Below are positions 39,927-48,516 of a stretch of DNA of 64,000 nucleotides, one piece after another. Source of the stretch: M3007 sp031398055 (GTDB lineage Bacteria > Bacteroidota > Bacteroidia > Chitinophagales > Saprospiraceae). The stretch's first letter is position 1. Each line of letters begins with the position of its first letter. Below the pieces are notes generated by a model. That model did no database searches. It saw only the letters and a program-made list of their open reading frames with translations, and had not been told where the DNA came from. The translations under genes were made by a program, and so were the position numbers. The stretch spans positions 1 to 64,000 of the forward strand of contig JANNMS010000029.1 in NCBI GenBank assembly GCA_031398055.1, given 5' to 3'.

Positions 39927-41402
39927 TTAAATTTTTACCAAAAAACTCGCGCCCTCCCCCGGTTTTGAAATAACGGAAATCGTGCCTTTGTGCAAGTGCA
40001 TAATCTGCCGGCACAAACTCAAACCGATGCCCGAACCCTCGGATTTGGTGGTGAAAAAAGGCACAAAAATTTGCTCCAAAAGTTCGGGCGCGATGCCCGG
40101 GCCGTTGTCCGAAACAGCGATGACGCAGGAGCCTTCCTCGTTTTTGAAAAAGGAAATTTTTACTTTTCGATGGTCTTGTGGGTTGTTTTCGGTGGCGGCG
40201 AGGGCGTTTTGCAACAGGTTTATCAAAACTTGTTCGAGCAGGGCGGGGTCGGCTTGGATTTGGAGATTTGGCGATTGGTTGATTTGGAGATTTGGAGATT
40301 TGGTTGACCAATTTTTTTCCAAAACCACATTTTTTTCCAAAAAAACAGGCGCGACGAGGGCGCAGATATTTTCCAAAAATGGCTGGACTTCGATGGCCTG
40401 AAATTTTGGTTGCGGCACTTTCGTGAGTCGTCGGTAGGATTCGGTGAATTGCATCAGGCCGTCCGCCCGGCGACCGATGGCGGAAACCGCAATCTGGATA
40501 TCGTCGGTGTGCTCGGAGGCGTCAGGCTGGCGCAGCAAATCGGAAGTGGTGGCAGCCAGCGAGACAATTGGCGTGGCGGAATTCATGATTTCGTGGGTCA
40601 AAATGCGAATCAGTTTTTGCCAAGATTGAAGTTCTTGCTCTTCCAATTCGTTGTGGATGTTTTGCACGGCGAACAAATTCCAGGTCGCGTCCTGCATTTT
40701 CAGGACCGAAACGCGCAGCGAAAGTTGCAAAATATCGCCTTCGGAAATGATTTTGACCAGCCGTCGCTCGCCCGGTTGGATTTGGTCGAATGCCTCGCCG
40801 AGAGCCGGATCGAGCCGCGAAAGCATTTCGCGGTTGTGCAAATGGCTTCGGTGGAGGAGTTTTTGGAGGGCGCGGTTCATCAAAATCGTCTGGTTTTTTT
40901 CATCAAAACAAATCAATCCCGTGTCCACATGCTCAACGATGGTTTGGAGATATTGAAATTGCGCTTCTTTTTGGGAACGGATGCTGCGGAATTTGTCGGT
41001 CACGACGTTGAACGCGCCGTGCAAATTGTCGAACGCCGCGTCTTTTTCGGCATCGGAATAGGTCGCGGCGTAGTCGTCGTACCGAATATTTAACAAAAAT
41101 TGGGCGACCTCGCGGTTTGTTTTTTCCACCAAACGATACAAACTGAACAAAATCAAAACGCCTGCCATGCCGCACAAAATGGCCATCGGCAAATTGCTCG
41201 TCGCTGTTTGATTTTCCATTTTTGAAAAAATATCGGAAAAAGCAAACACCCCGGCGAGGCAGCCGGCGAGGAGCAGGACGTGGGCGAAGATTTTTGTTTT
41301 AAAATGTCGGAACAAGATTGGGATATTGAGATATTGAAGATATTGGGATATTGGGGGTGGGCAAAAGTGCGAAGGTTTTGGGTGAAAATCTGAAGCATCC
41401 AT
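39927..41402 (-). CDS. NtrY-like sensor histidine kinase
   Basis: A 491-residue membrane kinase. Two hydrophobic helices (about 38-58 and 72-92) are followed by a PAS-like domain (about 150-260: QYLQTIVEHVDTGLICFDEK, ILMNRALQKLLHR). The dimerisation domain has the phosphoacceptor in LIRILTHEIMNSATPIVSLA; the ATPase domain shows LINLLQNALAAT (N-box), VSDNGPGIAPELLEQIFVPF (G1/F) and GSGIGLSLCRQIMHLHKG (G2). The start is the ATG before DASDFHPK. Two repeat tracts are read in frame: ISQYLQYLNIPI near the N-terminus and SPNLQINQSPNLQ before the N-box. No response regulator gene is adjacent, so its partner is elsewhere. Confidence 0.9.
   Translation of the reverse strand: MDASDFHPKPSHFCPPPISQYLQYLNIPILFRHFKTKIFAHVLLLAGCLAGVFAFSDIFSKMENQTATSNLPMAILCGMAGVLILFSLYRLVEKTNREVAQFLLNIRYDDYAATYSDAEKDAAFDNLHGAFNVVTDKFRSIRSQKEAQFQYLQTIVEHVDTGLICFDEKNQTILMNRALQKLLHRSHLHNREMLSRLDPALGEAFDQIQPGERRLVKIISEGDILQLSLRVSVLKMQDATWNLFAVQNIHNELEEQELQSWQKLIRILTHEIMNSATPIVSLAATTSDLLRQPDASEHTDDIQIAVSAIGRRADGLMQFTESYRRLTKVPQPKFQAIEVQPFLENICALVAPVFLEKNVVLEKNWSTKSPNLQINQSPNLQIQADPALLEQVLINLLQNALAATENNPQDHRKVKISFFKNEEGSCVIAVSDNGPGIAPELLEQIFVPFFTTKSEGSGIGLSLCRQIMHLHKGTISVISKPGEGASFLVKI
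40255..40307. repeat. In-frame gatttgga tract in NtrY-like gene (1)
   Basis: About six units of gatttgga/gatttggc are read as SPNLQINQSPNLQIQ between the catalytic-domain start and the N-box. Confidence 0.75.
41316..41357. repeat. In-frame gatattg tract in NtrY-like gene (2)
   Basis: Four or five units of gatattg encode ISQYLQYLNIPI just before the first membrane helix. The unit matches the tract in front of blaI. Confidence 0.7.
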
Positions 41403-41424
41403 TTCATGCAATTTGAAATTGCAC

Positions 41425-41457
41425 AAAAAAAGGGTGGTCGAAATATTTCGACCACCC
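41425..41457 (-). terminator. Rho-independent terminator of large T9SS gene
   Basis: The perfect 26-bp palindrome gggtggtcgaaatatttcga-ccaccc is followed, on the minus strand, by seven T residues. It lies 49 bp beyond the stop of the 1363-residue T9SS gene. Confidence 0.9.
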
Positions 41458-41505
41458 CAATGAACCAAGTGAACAGAGAAAACTCAATTGACTTTTACCA
41501 CTCAA

Positions 41506-44500
41506 TCAATTGGTTTTCACAACTTTAAGCGTAGTGATGGTTGTCTCCTCGGTGTCCATGATTTTTACAAAAAAGACGCCGGTTGGGAGCATGTAGGTAT
41601 TGATTTCCGTGTTGGATGTGCCAGCCGCCCAGTTCGATTCGAGTACTTCACGACCCGTGATATCGAACATTTTTACTTTCAAATCTTGTGTTGGAACCGC
41701 TCCGCTCGTCAAATTCAAAAGATTTGAAAATGGGTTCGGTGCGGCAGCAAAAGCCATCGTTTCGATTTCATTTCCCCTCGAATTTGCAGCAGGTTTCGCA
41801 GCGGGGACGCTGACCGTGATGCTTGCGGTGCAATTGTTTTTATCTTTTATCGAAAAAATGTAGGAGCCAGCGACCAAATTTGTGAAAACCGGATTGCTGC
41901 CAAAAGCCGCAGCGCAAGGCGCACCGAGGCATTTTTGATAACGATAAATGTTCGGAGCGGGAAATTGTGTGCCACCTGCTCCAGCGACTGTCACTTTGTA
42001 TTTTCCATTGGCAAGTTGCACGATGGAAACGAGGCTGATGCCCAAAACTGCAGGGTCAACGATGGTCACGGCAGCAGTTTTGGTGCAACCTGCTCCATCC
42101 GTCACGACGAGTGAATAGGGGCCGGCGGCCAAATTTGAAATGGCCAGAGCCGTCGCGCCGTTGCTCCACAGATATGATTTTGGCGTAACGCCTCCGGTGG
42201 AAGTGCCAGTTGCCGTGCCGTTGATTTGTCCGTTGCACAAAATATTGGTCGAAGTGGCGGCCAAAGTGAGCGTCGAAGCCGAAGCGACGACCGTCGAAGC
42301 TGAAGCGGTGCAGCCTTTCGAATCGGTCACGACAACCGAATACGTGCCGGGTGCGAGGTTCAAAATGGAAGTTCCGGTGCCGCCGTTGCTCCACAAATAG
42401 GTTTTTCCGCCCGTGCCTCCGGTGACTGCGGAAGTGACTTTGCCGTTCGTTGCGGTTGGGCAAGCAGCGGCGGTCGGGGTCAAAGTGACGGCGAGCGGGA
42501 TTGGGTCGGTCAAAGTTGCCGTTCCCATCGTGGTGCAGCCCAAAGTGGTGCTCGTAATTACAACAGAATAAGTTCCTGCGGCGACGTTCGAAAGTATTTT
42601 GGTGGTCGCACCATTACTCCAAAGATAAGAATATGGAGCGACGCCATTTTGTGCATTGGCCGTGATTTTTCCGTTTGCCTGCCCCGGACAGCCAGGTTTG
42701 ATGTAGGCAAATGAAACGGTGAAACCAACCGTTTGCCCAGTGACGGTGGCGGAAAGTGATTTTGTCAAACCTTGTCCGTCGGTGATGACCACCGAATAAA
42801 CACCGCTCGAAATGCCTGTCAAATCTTGGGTCGTCGCGCCATTTGACCACAAATAAGTGTACGGCGGCAAACCGCAAGTTGGGTTGATATCAATCGCGCC
42901 GGACGTGCCGCCGCAATCGGCATTTGTAATGGAAACGACTGTCCCGGCGAGCGGGTCGTCGACAACCAAATCGCAGTTGTCATCAATGGTGTTGCAAACT
43001 TCGGTTGCGCCGGGGTAAACCGCGCCGTTCGAGTCGTTGCAATCGGTGTTGTCGGAAACATAACCAGCGACAGTTACATAGCAAGAATTGATGCTCGAAG
43101 CAGCATTTCCAAAACCATCACCATCGGTATCGGCGTAAAAAACAGAGGTCGCCAGACCTTCGTCGGTTGCCAAATCGCAGTCATCGTCAATCGAATTGCA
43201 AGTTTCGGTTGCGCCGGGATAAATGGCGTTGTTCGCGTCGTTGCAATCGTCGCTGGTGTTTGCATAACCCGAAACGGTAGCCAAGCAGCCGGTAATTGCA
43301 CCTGCTGGAACCCCAAAACCATCTCCATCGCCATCGGGATACAAAGTAAACAGCGCCAAACCATCATCGGCAACCAAATCGCAGTCGTCGTCAATCGAGT
43401 TGCAAAGTTCAGTGGCACCTGGATAAATGGTATTGTTCGTGTCATCGCAGTCCGTGTTGTTGGTGGAATATCCAGCGGTCGCGGTCGGGAAGTAGCTTTG
43501 GGTCGGTGTCGTGGAACCATATCCGTCTCCGTCCGCATCCACGTAATAGCTGGTCATGCTCGATTTGACCAATGTAAAATTGAAGTTGTTGCTGATCCCG
43601 GTAGTTGTTTGGTTGGCATGTGACCAGAAAATATTTGTCGGCGAGGCGGGTTGTTTAAAAAGACAAACGATGCCTTGGGAACTGATCGTTGGTGTGATTT
43701 GGGTCCAAGATGTCCCGCCGTTTTCCGTGTAAAAAAGATTACCTTGGGTGCTGACCATGAGGCCTTTGGTCGCTGTCAAAAACTTCATGTCGGAGATAAA
43801 ATTGGTCGTGCCCGACGGCATATCTACCCAACTTGCGCCGCCGTCAATTGATTTGAAAAATTTGCCGCTCGCACCTGCCGTGTAGCCCGTGTTGGCATCT
43901 GCAAACCAAACATCGCTGAGTGCTGTGGTCAGTGCGCCCGGAAGTGCGACCAAAGTCCAAGTTGCACCGCCGTTGGTCGTGCGGAGCGTTTTTCCAGATG
44001 CACCGACGATCCAGCCGTTGTTGGCATCTACGAAAAATACCGAATTGAAGGTGATGGAGGGGGTGGGGGGGAGTCCACTTGTTTGGATGGTCCAAGTTGC
44101 ACCGCCATCGGTGGTTTTGTTGATAGAGGCCGATTGACCGACCGACCAGCCGATCAAGGGATTAACAAAAAACACATCGGATTGAGCAGTGGCTGCCGAG
44201 GCCAAAGGTGTGGCTACCCAAGTTGCACCGCCATCGGTAGTCCTGATCGCAGGCGTAAGTGCGTTGTAATCACTGCCAACTGCCACGCCGTTCAATGCAT
44301 CCGTGAAAAAGATGGAGCCGAAATAGACTCCAGTCGCAGGAGATTGCTGCAAAGCCCAGGTTGCCCCGCCGTCGGTGGTTTTCATAATTCTGCCACCATC
44401 GCAGGCGGCGTAGCCAATTGAACCGTCCACAAAAAAACCGTCGGTTGCATTCCAGCCTTGTCCACCGTTCAATTTGGTGTAAGCCCCGGTCGTTGCGTCA

Positions 44501-45597
44501 ATTTTAAATATTAAACCAGTGCCACCTGAGACATAACCTGTTCTTCCTCTAAAAGAGATGCTCGCCAATCCGCCACCGGAGTAACCACTGCCAGTGGTGA
44601 TGGGCGTCGTAAAAAGTGTATCGTTTGACCAAGTCACTCCGGCATCCACAGATTTCCGGATGACCGAGCGGCTCGGAATCGAAGTGGCGCAATAAATTTT
44701 AAAAGAGTCTTGGGCGAAAACCTGGAAATTGGTGCCTACCGCAAAGTTTGCCGCCGCGTTCAAAGTCCAAGTGGTACCGGCATCGTGGGTAGCCCAAAGT
44801 ACGCTGGCGTTCGCACCAATAAAACCGTTCAAGTTGTTGTAAAAATGGACGGATTTGAGCGACATATTGGTGCTGGATATGGTCGTGACCGTCCAAGATG
44901 CCCCACCGTTGACGGTTTTTAGGAATTTTCCACCTGATCCATTGATGAGGGCCGCCGAACTCAGACCGCCAATGATGCATATTGTATCCGAGCCTAATGT
45001 CTGCATGCTCGACAAACCTGCATAATAGGTCGTCGTGCCCGAAGTATTCAAACCGGCAAGCGAAAATGCAGTAGAAGTCGTGTTGGCCACCGTACCTGGC
45101 ACCGAGGTCAAAGTGAAAGGCAAGTTGTTAAAAGGCGTCCAAGTGGTGCCGCCGTTTATCGTTTTGAGTACCAAAGGTGCATTGGCGATGCCTGAGCCAC
45201 CGCCACCGGCGGTGGCATACGCTACCGTAGTGCTGACTGCCACGACCCCGTTGACAGAAAACGTCGTGCCACTGGTCTGATTGACCCAAGTCAAACCGCC
45301 ATCAGTGGTTTTCATGATACGACCGCTGCTGCCCACGACCCAGCCCGTGCTTGCATCGGCAAACGAAATGCCCAAAAGTTGGGCGACCACAGGTGCCGGA
45401 TATTTGCCAGCGTGCCAAGTGGTGCCGGCGTCATCGGTCAACATAATGGAACCGCCGATCGCAGTGATGGCTACACCGTGCGTGGGGGTGGGGAATGCCA
45501 CAGTTTGCACTGCTTGGTTCATCGCGCTGAAATCCATTTGTTGGGAAGATGCAAAGAGAGGCATCAATCCCAAAAAGAGATAGATTAACTTTTTCAT
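41506..45597 (-). CDS. T9SS protein: YCF48-type propeller, MopE-like and SprB repeats
   Basis: A 1363-residue secreted protein. Signal peptide about 1-18 (LFASSQQ). Residues about 20-690 form one or two photosystem-assembly (Ycf48/BNR)-like propellers with repeats of the type GWVVGSSGRIMKTTDGGLTW. Next come three MopE-like putative metal-binding repeats (about 700-890), each with DGDGxG, a dC.D.n..iyPGA.E.CNSIDDDCD core and an acidic tail. Then about five SprB-like repeats (GTYSVVVTDSKGCTASA) follow, and a T9SS sorting domain (APNPFSNLLNLTSG, FDITGREVLESN, LPTGVFFVKIMD). MopE repeats bind copper in methanotrophs or are found in large exoproteins; calcium or copper binding is possible. A strong terminator follows. 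Confidence 0.92.
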   Translation of the reverse strand: MKKLIYLFLGLMPLFASSQQMDFSAMNQAVQTVAFPTPTHGVAITAIGGSIMLTDDAGTTWHAGKYPAPVVAQLLGISFADASTGWVVGSSGRIMKTTDGGLTWVNQTSGTTFSVNGVVAVSTTVAYATAGGGGSGIANAPLVLKTINGGTTWTPFNNLPFTLTSVPGTVANTTSTAFSLAGLNTSGTTTYYAGLSSMQTLGSDTICIIGGLSSAALINGSGGKFLKTVNGGASWTVTTISSTNMSLKSVHFYNNLNGFIGANASVLWATHDAGTTWTLNAAANFAVGTNFQVFAQDSFKIYCATSIPSRSVIRKSVDAGVTWSNDTLFTTPITTGSGYSGGGLASISFRGRTGYVSGGTGLIFKIDATTGAYTKLNGGQGWNATDGFFVDGSIGYAACDGGRIMKTTDGGATWALQQSPATGVYFGSIFFTDALNGVAVGSDYNALTPAIRTTDGGATWVATPLASAATAQSDVFFVNPLIGWSVGQSASINKTTDGGATWTIQTSGLPPTPSITFNSVFFVDANNGWIVGASGKTLRTTNGGATWTLVALPGALTTALSDVWFADANTGYTAGASGKFFKSIDGGASWVDMPSGTTNFISDMKFLTATKGLMVSTQGNLFYTENGGTSWTQITPTISSQGIVCLFKQPASPTNIFWSHANQTTTGISNNFNFTLVKSSMTSYYVDADGDGYGSTTPTQSYFPTATAGYSTNNTDCDDTNNTIYPGATELCNSIDDDCDLVADDGLALFTLYPDGDGDGFGVPAGAITGCLATVSGYANTSDDCNDANNAIYPGATETCNSIDDDCDLATDEGLATSVFYADTDGDGFGNAASSINSCYVTVAGYVSDNTDCNDSNGAVYPGATEVCNTIDDNCDLVVDDPLAGTVVSITNADCGGTSGAIDINPTCGLPPYTYLWSNGATTQDLTGISSGVYSVVITDGQGLTKSLSATVTGQTVGFTVSFAYIKPGCPGQANGKITANAQNGVAPYSYLWSNGATTKILSNVAAGTYSVVITSTTLGCTTMGTATLTDPIPLAVTLTPTAAACPTATNGKVTSAVTGGTGGKTYLWSNGGTGTSILNLAPGTYSVVVTDSKGCTASASTVVASASTLTLAATSTNILCNGQINGTATGTSTGGVTPKSYLWSNGATALAISNLAAGPYSLVVTDGAGCTKTAAVTIVDPAVLGISLVSIVQLANGKYKVTVAGAGGTQFPAPNIYRYQKCLGAPCAAAFGSNPVFTNLVAGSYIFSIKDKNNCTASITVSVPAAKPAANSRGNEIETMAFAAAPNPFSNLLNLTSGAVPTQDLKVKMFDITGREVLESNWAAGTSNTEINTYMLPTGVFFVKIMDTEETTITTLKVVKTN

Positions 45598-45795
45598 TAT
45601 AGAAATTTAAGTTTGAAAAAAAATGGAGAATTTGGAATGTCCACTGTGCTTTCGGGACATCAAACATGGTTATGTATTGACCGCACACCGAAATTTCAGG
45701 CACGGACAAAAAACCTGACAAATTCCAATTTTGCCATAATTGATAGTTTGAATGCAATCTGTCCGGGCTTTGTCCGGGTTTTTCAAAAAGAAAAT

Positions 45796-45803
45796 TACTT
45801 TTG
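45796..45803 (+). promoter_or_regulatory. Candidate -7 box TACTTTTG
   Basis: Fits TAnnTTTG, 31 bp before the ATG of the TPR/HTH gene; a TTTG at 45769-45772 lies 23 bp upstream, a little farther than the usual -33 spacing. Confidence 0.45.
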
Positions 45804-45834
45804 TCACACAATTCCTGCCATCCAATCTGTTTTG

Positions 45835-47643
45835 ATGCGAAGTTTTTACCTCGGTTTTTCAATTTTCATCGTCCTTTTTTTTGAATTCGGCTGCCAAAAA
45901 CCCAGCCCGAAAAACGCAATTGCTTTGCCTTTTTCGAAAGAAAAAATCATGTCGCTCTCCCCGCAGGCACTTTTTGAAACGGCCAAAATCCTCGATCCGC
46001 CCGAACTGATCGACTCCGCTTTTCAAACCGTCATCCAAAATCACAGCGACCGCGAACAATTTGAAATCCTCCTGCCGTACCTCGTTTTTTACGATTCTCT
46101 GCGGGGCGAAGAGCCGTCGCCACAGGTTTTTATCTTGCAAGCAAAAGCACGGTTTTATCTGTTTTTGGGAAAATTGGACTCCTCGGATTTGTTGTACCGC
46201 CAGTCGCTGCCCATTTCAAAAAACCTAAAATATTTGAACGGGGAAGCACAGGCACAGTATGGCTTGGGCATGAATTCGCATTATCGAGGCGAGTACGCCA
46301 ACAGTTCCAAATTTTTCGCCGATGCAAAATATTCGTACCAATTGGCGGGCGATTCGGCAGGGGTCAACCTTGTTGAAATCGGGGAGGCTGGCAATTTTTA
46401 CAGGAACAAACAATGCGATTTGACCTTGCAAACCGCAAAAACCGCAGCCCGTTGGTTTGCAAAACAAAAAGACTCGCTCGCTTTGGCCAATGCTTTCAAC
46501 CTCGTTGCGCTCGGTTTTGAATGTCGGGGCGCACTGGATTCCGCCAATTTTTACCACCAAAACGCGCTCGTTTTGCGCTTGTCCAGAAATGATTTTCAGG
46601 GTGCCGGGGAAAGCATGAACAATATTGCGGTGTTGAAAATGCGGGCAAAAAAATATGACGAGGCCATCGGTTTTTACAAAAACGCCATCGAATTGGTGGA
46701 AAAAACAAAGGACAAAACCAACGTCAGCATGCTCCGCAGCAACCTCGGACGGAGCTACCAATACGTCGGGCAGTTTGAAAAAGCCGCCCAACTTTTCACC
46801 ACCGCTTCCGAAGAACTCCGCGCCGCTGGGCAATTGGACGCCGCCGCCTACAACCTCGAACGCCTCGCCCAACTTCAAAGTGAAACCGGGAATTTCAAAC
46901 TTTCCCTCCGGTATTATTTGGATAGCAAAGCCCTGCGCGATTCTTTTCTCGAAAAACAAAGCCATGATTTTGTCCAAAAATTGGCCGCCGCACAAAATGA
47001 AAGCCGCCTCGCGCAGTTGGCCGTCCGGCAAAAAAACATCCGGTTGACCGTCGTCATTTCTTCGGCTGCCGTCGCGTTCATCGCTTTGACCCTGTTTTTT
47101 TGGTTTTTTCGCCTCCGCCAAAAACAAAAACTGCTCGCCGGCGAACGAAAACTGATTGATTTGCAGGAAAAAGAAAAAGTGAAAGACCTCGAACTGGCGC
47201 GCCTCGAACTCGCCATCGGGCAAAAACGCCTCGACGAAACGTCCTCGAAACTGGCGGAAAAAACAAATTTGGTGGAAGAATTGACTGCCATTTTGGCGCA
47301 ACACCGGGCATTTGGCGTTGCCGCCTCGCGAGAGGTCGAACGTTCGCTGACCAATTTATATGGTATGCAAATCTTGACCAACGACGACTGGAAAATTTTC
47401 AGAAACCAATTTGAACAAACCAATCCCGGCATCATCCAACAAATCAAAAACCATTTCCCCGAAATTTCCGACGCCGAACTGCGGCTCGTTTTGTTGCTAA
47501 AAATGGGCATCCGCTCCAAAGAAATCGGCGTGATGCTCGGCATTTCGACCGACAGCGTCAGCAAAACGCGGCATCGGCTGCGGCGCAGATTGGGGCTCGG
47601 GGAAAGCGAAAAATTGGAAGAGTTTATTCAACAGATTGATTAA
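45835..47643 (+). CDS. TPR-transmembrane-HTH regulator
   Basis: A 602-residue protein with a possible lipoprotein-type signal (cysteine at residue 20, FEFGCQKP), a periplasmic TPR array (about 60-385, including YGLGMNSHYRGEYANSSKFF and MNNIAVLKMRAKKYDEAIGF), one membrane helix (about 400-425), a coiled-coil linker (QEKEKVKDLELARLELAIGQ) and a C-terminal LuxR/GerE-like helix-turn-helix (DAELRLVLLLKMGIRSKEIG, then MLGISTDSVSKTRHRL). This TPR-TM-HTH layout is common in Bacteroidota regulators that sense envelope conditions while bound to the membrane. The ATG at the signal is preferred over a start 74 codons earlier. It is divergent from the large propeller/SprB protein, a plausible target. Confidence 0.85.
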   Translation: MRSFYLGFSIFIVLFFEFGCQKPSPKNAIALPFSKEKIMSLSPQALFETAKILDPPELIDSAFQTVIQNHSDREQFEILLPYLVFYDSLRGEEPSPQVFILQAKARFYLFLGKLDSSDLLYRQSLPISKNLKYLNGEAQAQYGLGMNSHYRGEYANSSKFFADAKYSYQLAGDSAGVNLVEIGEAGNFYRNKQCDLTLQTAKTAARWFAKQKDSLALANAFNLVALGFECRGALDSANFYHQNALVLRLSRNDFQGAGESMNNIAVLKMRAKKYDEAIGFYKNAIELVEKTKDKTNVSMLRSNLGRSYQYVGQFEKAAQLFTTASEELRAAGQLDAAAYNLERLAQLQSETGNFKLSLRYYLDSKALRDSFLEKQSHDFVQKLAAAQNESRLAQLAVRQKNIRLTVVISSAAVAFIALTLFFWFFRLRQKQKLLAGERKLIDLQEKEKVKDLELARLELAIGQKRLDETSSKLAEKTNLVEELTAILAQHRAFGVAASREVERSLTNLYGMQILTNDDWKIFRNQFEQTNPGIIQQIKNHFPEISDAELRLVLLLKMGIRSKEIGVMLGISTDSVSKTRHRLRRRLGLGESEKLEEFIQQID

Positions 47644-47688
47644 ATACCTTGTACTTTTACCCAAAACAACGAGTAAACTGGCAACTTC

Positions 47689-48135
47689 ATGCTTCAATTT
47701 GACCCAAACGGCTATCTGATACCCCCAGAAATCATCGAAACGACTTTGGCAGATTTTGAAAAAACATTTTCAAACAACTACCACCGCTCGATGCTGTTTC
47801 AAGGTTACCTTGATTTTATTTTGGAACTGAAACGGTGGCAACCCAAAAAATTTGTCCAATGGGTGAACGGTAGTTTTACGACCACCAACCCGCAGCCCAA
47901 CGATATTGATATCGTGACTTTTTTGCCTTTCGACCTAAAATTTATGCAAGACGAATTTTATGTCGGGGTGAAAAAGAATTTTCGGCGGCGGGGTTTGGAT
48001 TGTCATTTTGTACCTGTTTATCCAGAAACACATCCCATGTTTTTTCGGTTTGAACAAGACAAAATCCAGTGGTTTCTAACTTTTTCAAGCGACAGAAATG
48101 GCACTGAAAAAGGATTAATTCAACTCAATTTTTAA
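47689..48135 (+). CDS. DUF6932-type nucleotidyltransferase-like protein
   Basis: A 148-residue protein with the minimal nucleotidyltransferase signature: GSFTTTNPQPNDIDIVTFLP, giving G61-S62 and the metal-binding pair D72 and D74. The N-terminus (FDPNGYLIPP, then TLADFEKTF) fits the DUF6932 family, which I recall as an uncharacterised group with this fold. The third acidic residue could be D104 or a neighbour in RRRGLDCHFVPVYPETHPMF. Many such stand-alone proteins, paired with a small helical protein, act as MNT-type toxins or defence enzymes that add nucleotides to target proteins or tRNAs. A small gene follows six bases later, supporting a two-gene module. Confidence 0.7.
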   Translation: MLQFDPNGYLIPPEIIETTLADFEKTFSNNYHRSMLFQGYLDFILELKRWQPKKFVQWVNGSFTTTNPQPNDIDIVTFLPFDLKFMQDEFYVGVKKNFRRRGLDCHFVPVYPETHPMFFRFEQDKIQWFLTFSSDRNGTEKGLIQLNF

Positions 48136-48141
48136 AAAAAA

Positions 48142-48399
48142 ATGGAGGCTCAAATCATTCAAAAATCTGAAAAAACGACCGACGCAACGCCCGAAACAAC
48201 TTGGTTGCGCCCAATCGTACACACGATAAAAACATTAGCCAGAATTGGGGAACACATCAAATTTCATCAATCTTACCCCGAACCCGATGACATTTCAATC
48301 GGAGAATGGCAAGAAGTCCGCGCCGACCTCACCCGGCAACTCGTCGAAATGCTCGCCGAGGTCGGGGTAAAATTGCAAATCCCAGCCGAAGCGGCTTGA
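48142..48399 (+). CDS. Small helical partner of nucleotidyltransferase-like protein
   Basis: An 85-residue acidic protein, mainly helical by its pattern (IVHTIKTLARIGEHIKFHQ; VRADLTRQLVEMLAEVGV), with a disordered, threonine-rich N-terminus. No known family was recognised. It begins six bases after the stop of the nucleotidyltransferase-like gene and is followed by a good terminator, so the two form one operon. By analogy with MNT/HEPN-type systems, the helical protein could be the target or antidote of the enzyme, but it lacks a recognisable HEPN RxxxxH motif, so this is only inference. Confidence 0.65.
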   Translation: MEAQIIQKSEKTTDATPETTWLRPIVHTIKTLARIGEHIKFHQSYPEPDDISIGEWQEVRADLTRQLVEMLAEVGVKLQIPAEAA

Positions 48400-48408
48400 A
48401 AATTTTGA

Positions 48409-48443
48409 ACGACCGGGCAGCGTGTGCTGCCCGGTCGTTTTGT
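48409..48443 (+). terminator. Rho-independent terminator after two-gene module
   Basis: The 13-bp stem acgaccgggcagc / gctgcccggtcgt with a 4-nt loop is followed by tttgttt. Confidence 0.9.
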
Positions 48444-48516
48444 TTCTGGGATGATTTTGGATAAAAAAAACAACCCAATTTTCCAACCTTTGCCACTCAA
48501 AAAATCACCGAAAAAT

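Noticed and set aside
45613..45834. Upstream extension of the TPR-TM-HTH gene by 74 codons
   Set aside because: The extension would bury the signal peptide in the chain and includes a candidate promoter box; the ATG before the signal is preferred.
46225..47304. Minus-strand open frame of 359 codons
   Set aside because: Antisense to the TPR-TM-HTH regulator; phenylalanine/glutamine/glycine-rich composition typical of antisense reading.
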